Assembly (NCBI GenBank): GCA_000469685.2
Contig: LS997564.1
Coordinates: forward strand, 41,000,240-41,064,239
Reading direction: 5' to 3'
Origin: Haemonchus contortus
Taxonomy: Eukaryota > Nematoda > Chromadorea > Rhabditida > Trichostrongylidae
Length of the DNA: 64,000 bases
Below, in pieces: positions 58,139 through 64,000 of the stretch; position 1 is the first letter of the stretch; every line of letters begins with the position of its first letter. The notes beneath the pieces are model-generated. The model searched no databases, was not told where the DNA came from, and worked only from the letters and a program-made list of their open reading frames with translations. The position numbers and the translations under genes were made by a program.

Positions 58139-61100
58139 CTAGGCGTACGTCTTCTTCTTAGGGTCGACCATCAATCGCTCTGGAGGGCGTCGGGATCTGG
58201 TTCGGCGTTCTCCTGCGATGGCATGTGGGGGCCGTGCTTCGACCGTTGTGGTTGGCAGCATCGAGCTTGCTTCTTCCGTTACGTGGGCTGACCTCGACAT
58301 CGGCAACAGCGGCAGCTCGACGAGTTCTGTTGGTGTCTCTGTAATATTTGGATTACTGCTAAAGCGTAGACGTAACTGGTTGGCATGTCTCTTCCAGATT
58401 TGTCCATCGACCGAAATGTCGTAGAGCCTGTTTCCGTATTGTTGTACCACTTCACCAGGCGCTTGTTTCGGTGCTCCGGAACGATAGTCCTTGGCCCACA
58501 CGAAGTCTCCAATATTGAATTTTTTCTGTCTGGCGCCGTGATGACGGTTATATTGTTCCTCCATTTTTCGGTTCCGATTGTTGTAGTCTGTGGTCGCGGG
58601 CGGCTTTAGAAGGCTGAGCGTTGTCCGTATCTGTCTCCCAAGAAACAATTCTGCCGGCGACTTTGATTCTGGTGCGGAAGGGCAAGGAGTTCGACGGTAG
58701 TTCAGCAAGAACTTTTGTAGTGCTTCTGTTGCTGGTGAATTTTCCTTCATCTTCTTGAAGCTTCTCTTGAAGGTGTCGACAAAGCGCTCTGCCTGGCCGT
58801 TCGACTGTGGATGGAATGGCGGAGACGTGATGTGTCTGATACCATTCTGGCTGCAGAAGTCGTTGAACTCCTTAGACGTGAATTGCGTTCCATTGTCTGT
58901 TACCAGTGTATGCGGATTGCCGAATTGGGCGAAGAGACGGCGTAACTCTCTGATCGTGCAGCTTGTGGTCGTTGACGACATTTCCACAATCTCCGGCCAC
59001 TTCGAATAGGCGTCGACAATTATGAGGTACATCTTGCCATCCATAGGCCCTGCAAAGTCGGCGTGTATTCTAATCCATGGTTTATCCTCCAGTGGCCACG
59101 AGTGGAGCGCGGCCTTGACTGGATTTTTGGCAGTTTCCTGGCAACGACGGCAGGTTCGCACGAAGTTTTCAATGTCGCTGTTGATGTTCGTCCAGTAGGC
59201 ATAGTTTCTGGCGAGCATCTTCATACGAGTCATTCCTGGATGTCCGTCGTGGAGTTCGGAAAGTACTGCGCTCCGTAATGTATCCGGTATGAAAATACGA
59301 TCGCCGATCAGTAAGCATCCATTCTGTGTGGAAAGCGATTCCTTGAGGGAACTGAATCTGCTCATGGCATCCGATTTCTTTGGCCATTCTCCACTTTGCA
59401 CAGAGTGTAGCACTTCCTTCAAAATTGGATCCTTGGAAGTTTCTTCGGCTATCGTCTTGGCATCAACAGGTAGCAACGACAGTGCATTGACGAATATGGC
59501 GGAGGAATCTTTCTCGATCTCCGCGACGACCACATCTTCTTCCGTTGTCGACTGTTCTGCAATAAGGCGCGATAGGGCGTCGGCTTGTCCAAAGTTGGTT
59601 GTGGATCGGTATTCGATAGTGAAGTCGTAGTTTTTCACTATCAGTGCCCATCGCTGCAGTCGATTAACCGTGTAAACGGGTACTCCTTTCTTGCTCCCGA
59701 AGATGGCGAGGAGTGGCTTGTGGTCGGTTAACAGCTTGAAATGGCGTCCGTATATGTAACGGTGGAACTTCCGTAATGCGAACGTTATGGCGAGAGCCTC
59801 TTTCTCGACTTGACCGTAATTCTTCTCGGCAGCTGTTAAGGAACGGCTGGCGTGGTGAATCGCTTTCTCCGTTCCATCCGAGACACGGTGGCTGATCACT
59901 GCTCCTAACCCGTACTCCGATGCGTCGGCCGCAATGACGATCTCCTTTGTGGGATCATAGTGGGTGAGCAGTAGGTCCGAGGCTAGCACATCCTTGGCGC
60001 GTTGGAAAGCGTCTTGGCACTCGGCAGACCATTTGAACGGGACGTTCTTCTTCAGCAATTCGTCCAACGGTGCACGCAGTTGTCGCATTTCGCTGATGAA
60101 GTGTCCATAGTAGCTGAGCATCCCCAAGAACGATCGCACCTGGCCGACGTCCGTGGGGTGTGGCATCTTGCGAATGACCTCGATTTTGGCAGGGTCGGGT
60201 CGGCGTCCAGTGGAGTCGATGATATTTCCAAGGTATCGGAGTTGAGGCATCAGGAAATTGCACTTGTCCATCCGAACGCGGAAGCCGTAGTCGGATATCC
60301 TCTTGAACAGAGCTTCCAGATTGGCGACGTGCTCCTCGATATTGCGGCCTGTGACGATAACGTCATCGAGGTAAGCAGCGCAGCCTTCGAGTCCACAAAT
60401 CATGGAATCTATGATTTGTTGGAAGATGCCCGGCGCCGATTTGACGCCAAACGGGAGGCGATTGTAGCGGAGTAGTCCTCTGTGCGTATTGATGGTTAAG
60501 AGCTCCTTCGCCTCGTCCTCGACTTCAATTTGGAGATAAGCATCGGCGAAGTCGATTTGCGTGAATGCTGTGCCACCATTCAGCTTCGCAAAAACGTCGT
60601 CCGGAGTTGGCAGCGGGTGTTGATGTAGCATGAGCGCGTCGTTCAATCCAGTAGAAAAATCGGCACAGAGGCGTAGTGTTCCATTTGACTTCTTGACGAC
60701 GACGAACGGGGCTGCCCAGGCAGAGTAGTCGACCGGGGAAAGCACTTGTTCTGCAAGCAAGCGGTCGATCTCTTCATCGAGAGCGGCGACGTAGGCATAA
60801 GGCACAGGGCGCTTCTTTCTGAATACAGGATGAGCATCGGGTTTCAGCCGGAGTGTCGCTTTGGTCTTGGTGCATCGTCCGAGTCCTGTCCTGAATACGT
60901 CGGCATGATTGACCTTCAGTTTGGCGACAATCTCTTCCCGGCACGGAGCGGCGGGATCAGCGACGATAGTCACTCCACTGATGTACTTCTGCAGTGGTTC
61001 CACTAGTTCAGGAACCTTCTGGATCCACTCCCAGCCGAAAATGTCGAGGTTCTCGGTTACGTAGCAACAACCTTGCCCATGGTGCTGCTTTCCGTCTGAG

Positions 61101-62263
61101 CTCCTCAATACAAAGTCGACCATAAGGTATCCTTCTGTGGGAATTCTGGAACCATTAGCGGCGTTGACGATCGTGTTGAACTTCAGTAGCTGCGGTCTTC
61201 CAAGCTTCTTCCAACTCGACTTTGATATCAGTGTGATCATAGCGCCAGTATCGAGCAGAAGATTCAGGGGACGTCCATTCACTTCTACTTCCAGGTGTGG
61301 TTGGGCGTCCTTGCGTAAAGCATCCTCGATGCTTTTGATCTGGTAGCTCCTTGCACCGCTACGTCTGGTCCGTGGGCGTGGCGGTGGCGTTGATTCCTGG
61401 TTCCCAGATCTTGAATCATGAAGCGCATTAGATTCTTCTTTCTTCCTTGGTTCTTGTTTCTGCTTGAGACATCTTCTTTTTCTCCTCCTGCTGACGTCGT
61501 TGACGCAAACGCTGGGGCTTGTGGCGTTCTCCAACATTCTTGCATCTTCCTTGTACGACTTGATGAGTTGGCACTCGGCGGTGAGGTCTTCGATTGTGAC
61601 ATCGTCTCCTTGATCCAACTTCCTCAGCAGCCGTGTTCTGTAGTCTGCAAACTCGGCTCCTTGAAATCCGGCAACGTAGACGAGGCATTGAAGGCCATCG
61701 AAGTTGATGGAGTCGAACTTGGCATCAGAACATCGCGTGCGCACAAGCGTCTCGCAGTTGTTGAAATCCTGGTGGTCGTACTTGATTTTGAGACATTCGA
61801 ATCGTCGACGGAATAGCGTTTTGGCAGAACCGAATAGACGGTCCATAGTGGCAACGGCTTCATCCCACGCCAGGTCTGACGGCGACCTCGGCGCAATCGA
61901 ACCGCAGAACAGCTGGTGACAGTCTTCGTCCAATCGACTGACTAGTAGGCGAGTCTTCTCTTGCTCACTCAGCTCCGTGCAGTCGTTGTCGAACACGTCC
62001 TTGAAGCGTTTGTACCAGATATCGAACGTTCTTCCGTTCTCGGCGTCGAAATTGAATCTGTCTATACGACGGCAGAGAGAGTCGAATATAGAGTGTTTTG
62101 CAGCTGCGGGATTCGCTCCACTCATCCGCACCTCCATCTTTTCAAGGGCACGGAGGAAGGAGTCGGAAGTATCCTTTTGCTGCTTCAGCATGTGCTGCAG
62201 TGTCTTCTCGTGTTTCTCCATCCGGCCTTGCATCAGGGAGAGGATTTCGGCCAGCTTGTCCAT
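58139..62263 (-). CDS. Gag-Pol polyprotein of the Ty3/gypsy-type element
   Basis: One 1374-codon frame without a frameshift or internal stop, encoding the element's own replication proteins. Residues 1-45 are coiled-coil-like. About 55-245 is a gag capsid-like region (FDIWYKRFKDVFDND). A basic region follows at 255-305 (RRRKRRCLKQKQ) with no CCHC zinc knuckle. Protease has LLLDTGAMITLI (DTG at 338-340). Reverse transcriptase spans about 455-690 with YLDD at 631-634. RNase H spans about 770-890 with AADASEYGLG and TDHKP. Integrase has an HHCC finger (H1005, H1008, C1038, C1041) and the D1069, D1123, E1159 triad with 35-residue D-E spacing, followed by a basic C-terminal tail. The start ATG at 62263 follows the primer-binding site closely. 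All catalytic motifs are present. Confidence 0.95.
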   Translation of the reverse strand: MDKLAEILSLMQGRMEKHEKTLQHMLKQQKDTSDSFLRALEKMEVRMSGANPAAAKHSIFDSLCRRIDRFNFDAENGRTFDIWYKRFKDVFDNDCTELSEQEKTRLLVSRLDEDCHQLFCGSIAPRSPSDLAWDEAVATMDRLFGSAKTLFRRRFECLKIKYDHQDFNNCETLVRTRCSDAKFDSINFDGLQCLVYVAGFQGAEFADYRTRLLRKLDQGDDVTIEDLTAECQLIKSYKEDARMLENATSPSVCVNDVSRRRKRRCLKQKQEPRKKEESNALHDSRSGNQESTPPPRPRTRRSGARSYQIKSIEDALRKDAQPHLEVEVNGRPLNLLLDTGAMITLISKSSWKKLGRPQLLKFNTIVNAANGSRIPTEGYLMVDFVLRSSDGKQHHGQGCCYVTENLDIFGWEWIQKVPELVEPLQKYISGVTIVADPAAPCREEIVAKLKVNHADVFRTGLGRCTKTKATLRLKPDAHPVFRKKRPVPYAYVAALDEEIDRLLAEQVLSPVDYSAWAAPFVVVKKSNGTLRLCADFSTGLNDALMLHQHPLPTPDDVFAKLNGGTAFTQIDFADAYLQIEVEDEAKELLTINTHRGLLRYNRLPFGVKSAPGIFQQIIDSMICGLEGCAAYLDDVIVTGRNIEEHVANLEALFKRISDYGFRVRMDKCNFLMPQLRYLGNIIDSTGRRPDPAKIEVIRKMPHPTDVGQVRSFLGMLSYYGHFISEMRQLRAPLDELLKKNVPFKWSAECQDAFQRAKDVLASDLLLTHYDPTKEIVIAADASEYGLGAVISHRVSDGTEKAIHHASRSLTAAEKNYGQVEKEALAITFALRKFHRYIYGRHFKLLTDHKPLLAIFGSKKGVPVYTVNRLQRWALIVKNYDFTIEYRSTTNFGQADALSRLIAEQSTTEEDVVVAEIEKDSSAIFVNALSLLPVDAKTIAEETSKDPILKEVLHSVQSGEWPKKSDAMSRFSSLKESLSTQNGCLLIGDRIFIPDTLRSAVLSELHDGHPGMTRMKMLARNYAYWTNINSDIENFVRTCRRCQETAKNPVKAALHSWPLEDKPWIRIHADFAGPMDGKMYLIIVDAYSKWPEIVEMSSTTTSCTIRELRRLFAQFGNPHTLVTDNGTQFTSKEFNDFCSQNGIRHITSPPFHPQSNGQAERFVDTFKRSFKKMKENSPATEALQKFLLNYRRTPCPSAPESKSPAELFLGRQIRTTLSLLKPPATTDYNNRNRKMEEQYNRHHGARQKKFNIGDFVWAKDYRSGAPKQAPGEVVQQYGNRLYDISVDGQIWKRHANQLRLRFSSNPNITETPTELVELPLLPMSRSAHVTEEASSMLPTTTVEARPPHAIAGERRTRSRRPPERLMVDPKKKTYA

Positions 62264-62266
62264 GGT

Positions 62267-62284
62267 CCTTAATCCTGATCGCCA
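62267..62284 (-). other. Primer-binding site
   Basis: Two bases inside the 5' LTR the minus strand reads TGGCGATCAGGATTAAGG, beginning TGG as expected for pairing to a tRNA 3' CCA end. The tRNA is not identified. Confidence 0.75.
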
Positions 62285-62286
62285 GT

Positions 62287-62445
62287 TGTTGCGTCCGAGG
62301 TAGCAGGCAGCAGATGGAAGATTTACTAGAGAGTAAACTGAACATTACTACAATCGAGGGGTTTATATACCCCAATGAGATCACTATTTAGGCGGGAAGG
62401 TGGTCGTGGTCTCAACAGAACCATTGTCCTATGACCTCTACAACA
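62287..62445 (-). repeat. 5' LTR of the retrotransposon
   Basis: 159 bp, matching 57958-58116 with one visible substitution. It should hold the element's promoter and polyadenylation signals. I did not locate a clear TATA box. Confidence 0.95.
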
Positions 62446-62450
62446 GATAC
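62446..62450 (+). repeat. Target-site duplication, right (GATAC)
   Basis: Direct repeat of 57953-57957, followed by CGTTCAAATTG, which continues unit B sequence. Confidence 0.85.
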
Positions 62451-63387
62451 CGTTCAAATTGTTTTTGACGAGCTCAGCTGAGAGGAACCCAGGTGCGATA
62501 AAACCGAAAAAAGCTCTCAATCGCAGCCATTTGTGTCAATGGGATCACTTTTCTATCATCTAGTCGAATTTGAAGATCTTATCTGACCGTGAGAGTCAGG
62601 AAAATTGGATACACTCTGGGAGTCGGGATTTGTGCAGAATCCGAATAACTACAGCTTTAAACCAAAAACTTCCTTCAAAGCCTCGGTGAGGCTGACTGAT
62701 GACTGTCGACCCTGATGGAAATGGTAAGAGTAGAAATCAGCTAAACACTATGGATCATTCTCTTCTGGTTTTGAAGGGGTTTATGAAGTCTGTCATATCT
62801 GATCCTATCGAGGGTGGAAAGGATGGAATTGAAAGGAATGAGAATGATGAGGTGATTTGTTGAACGAAAGAAAATTGAACGTAAGCAAATCGAACGGTTC
62901 GTACCGTCATCATTCTGCCTCCTCGAAGTCTAGAAAACATTCAACATTAGAAAGTGGGAAATGGTTAAAGAGGAATGTAGTGACGAGTTGAAAGAGACAA
63001 GTCTGACAGAAAACAGAAGAACTAGGGGAGTATTCAGCGGTTCAAAAGATGGGAACTTCAGTCAAGTGATGTGTTCTTCCGCTATTCCGGTGCCCTGCAA
63101 AAAGAAGCCTACAGAAGGCTGTGAGTGGGCAGTACCGTATTCATTTCTGGCACCCATTTAAAAACAGCTCGAGTGAGGCTGCTTTCATTTGATTCCATGG
63201 TAACGGACACGAATTCCATTTATAACTATGATTTTACAAAGCTATTTAGAGGAAAATTACTTTTTTGGTTCACTAAGGACCTACAAATAGATCGGGAAGA
63301 GCAAGATGTTTGCCTTTTAGCGAAACTCTTGGCTTGTCCACGCACTTGATTTCCGACCAAAACTCAGATGGGGTCTGAAAGATCATT
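62451..63387 (+). other. End of unit B
   Basis: Colinear with unit A 44380-45335, without the SINE at 44587. A plus frame starting MVKEECSDELKE (62961) corresponds to a differently framed stretch in A near 44905. No gene is supported. Confidence 0.45.
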
Positions 63388-63510
63388 GGAGTTGGACGCT
63401 TTGCGCCAATCGTTGAACGAGAAAAAGACGCGGCTGCGGCGTTCCTCGTCAACTACAGTAATCATCGCTGTAGAAGGAAATGTCTCGATCAGTTTTAAGA
63501 GTTCTGTTGA
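63388..63510 (+). pseudogene. Truncated copy of the FkbM-like last exon at the B/C junction
   Basis: GGACGCTTTGCGCCAATCGT, CGTCAACTACAGTAATCATC and GCTGTAGAAGGAAATGTCTC match 35910-36020. A deletion shortens the region between the asparagine-rich part and the Trp codon of the intact exon. Less decayed than the A/B junction copy. Confidence 0.8.
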
Positions 63511-64000
63511 AACGCTCATCCAGTTCCATGCAGTTTTTTTGAGCATTTTTTTCAGTTTTGTGTTGCTAGTTGCAGAAGAACTCCCGAGATTCTCATAATC
63601 CGTTTAAAAAGGGGTCTTGAATTTTTAACTTTCTAAAATGCCCATTAGGCTTGCTGCTCATAGGGTAATCGAATAAGCTATCTATGCAAAGGAAAAATTC
63701 CCCGCTTGCTGAAGATCTTCCATTCGATCATCACAGAGCTCTTATCCTTCTAATATACTTTATTCTATTTTTTTTGCATTATTTGAGTCTTGCTTTGATT
63801 GGGTGATGGGCTTCCCGCTAACGTTTGCATTATAATCCATGAGACACCCAGATGCCTTCCTATATTCCTTTTTTGAAAGATATTGCTCATTTTATTCCAT
63901 TTCATTCATTACTGTTTTTCCCTTGACCATAATGAAATATTATTTCTTCATACTCATTGGAAATCCTCTGCTAAAGCTCCGCCTCTTGCGCTTGCTCCGC
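63388..64000 (+). repeat. Tandem segmental duplication, start of unit C
   Basis: After the exon relic the DNA follows 36080-36560 of unit A and 45490-45960 of unit B (for example AAGCTCCGCCTCTTGCGCTT near the end). The window ends inside the unit, so the array continues beyond it. Confidence 0.85.

Larger units (their letters stand above)
57958..62445 (-). mobile_element. Complete Ty3/gypsy-type LTR retrotransposon, 4488 bp
   Basis: Two 159-bp LTRs (57958-58116 and 62287-62445) begin TG and end CA, flanked by GATAC target duplications. The element is transcribed on the minus strand: 5' LTR at the right, primer-binding site, one Gag-Pol frame, polypurine tract, 3' LTR at the left. The domain order protease, RT, RNase H, integrase is Ty3/gypsy. 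There is no envelope frame. I see only one difference between the LTRs (C/T in GAACACTACT versus GAACATTACT), so the insertion is recent and plausibly still active. It splits unit B sequence that is continuous in unit A. Confidence 0.95.
45336..63387 (+). repeat. Tandem segmental duplication, unit B (about 18 kb with insertions)
   Basis: It has the same order as unit A but is interrupted. The main additions are about 290 bases at 50480-50770, a rearranged 51135-55090 segment with a SINE and a Tc3-like fold-back element, a segment near 55590-56150, and a 4.49-kb LTR retrotransposon at 57958-62445. Removing these gives a length close to unit A. Confidence 0.85.

Noticed and set aside
1..64000. 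CRISPR arrays, operons with ribosome binding sites, prophage
   Set aside because: The sequence is eukaryotic with spliced genes; the repeats seen are transposons, SINEs, microsatellites and a segmental duplication.

Overview
The window is nuclear DNA of a nematode. It holds widely spaced intron-rich genes with short GT-AG exons, plausible spliced-leader acceptors just upstream of start codons, nematode-type gene families (patched-related, FkbM-like nematode methyltransferase, CX-module) and dense repeats. The repeat load and gene set suggest a clade V, probably strongylid, species; that is inference.

Layout. 38-7188 (+) holds the C-terminal 25 exons of a GBF1-type ARF exchange factor (gbf-1). 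8633-22536 (+) is a patched-related multi-span membrane protein, complete except for one exon I could not place. 22537-26789 is gene-free and contains a SINE and a nearly perfect 273-bp inverted repeat. 26790-30094 (+) is a complete importin-alpha gene of 11 exons. 30095-32945 shows no supported gene. 32952-36066 (+) is a nematode FkbM-type methyltransferase-like gene with a mariner relic in its first intron and a one-base frameshift in its second exon.

From about 35905 to the end of the window the DNA is a tandem segmental duplication. Unit A is about 35905-45335, unit B about 45336-63387, and the start of unit C is 63388-64000. Each junction carries a copy of the tail of the FkbM last exon, so the duplicated block began inside that gene. 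Units A and B each carry, on the minus strand, a gene for a secreted protein made of two repeated domains, and a CX-module gene. Copy A of the CX gene is broken. Copy B keeps three exons whose splice phases agree.

Unit B is about twice as long as A. The main causes are a Tc3-like fold-back element (52787-54357), an extra SINE, other B-only stretches, and a young Ty3/gypsy-type LTR retrotransposon (57958-62445). The retrotransposon has two nearly identical 159-bp LTRs, a GATAC target duplication and one intact 1374-codon Gag-Pol frame. Because unit A still has the unoccupied site, several insertions can be dated relative to the duplication. A tRNA-derived SINE family occurs at least eight times across the window.

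The host genes are unrelated housekeeping, transport and secreted functions with no sign of a shared pathway. The most distinctive feature is the young, rearranging tandem array.
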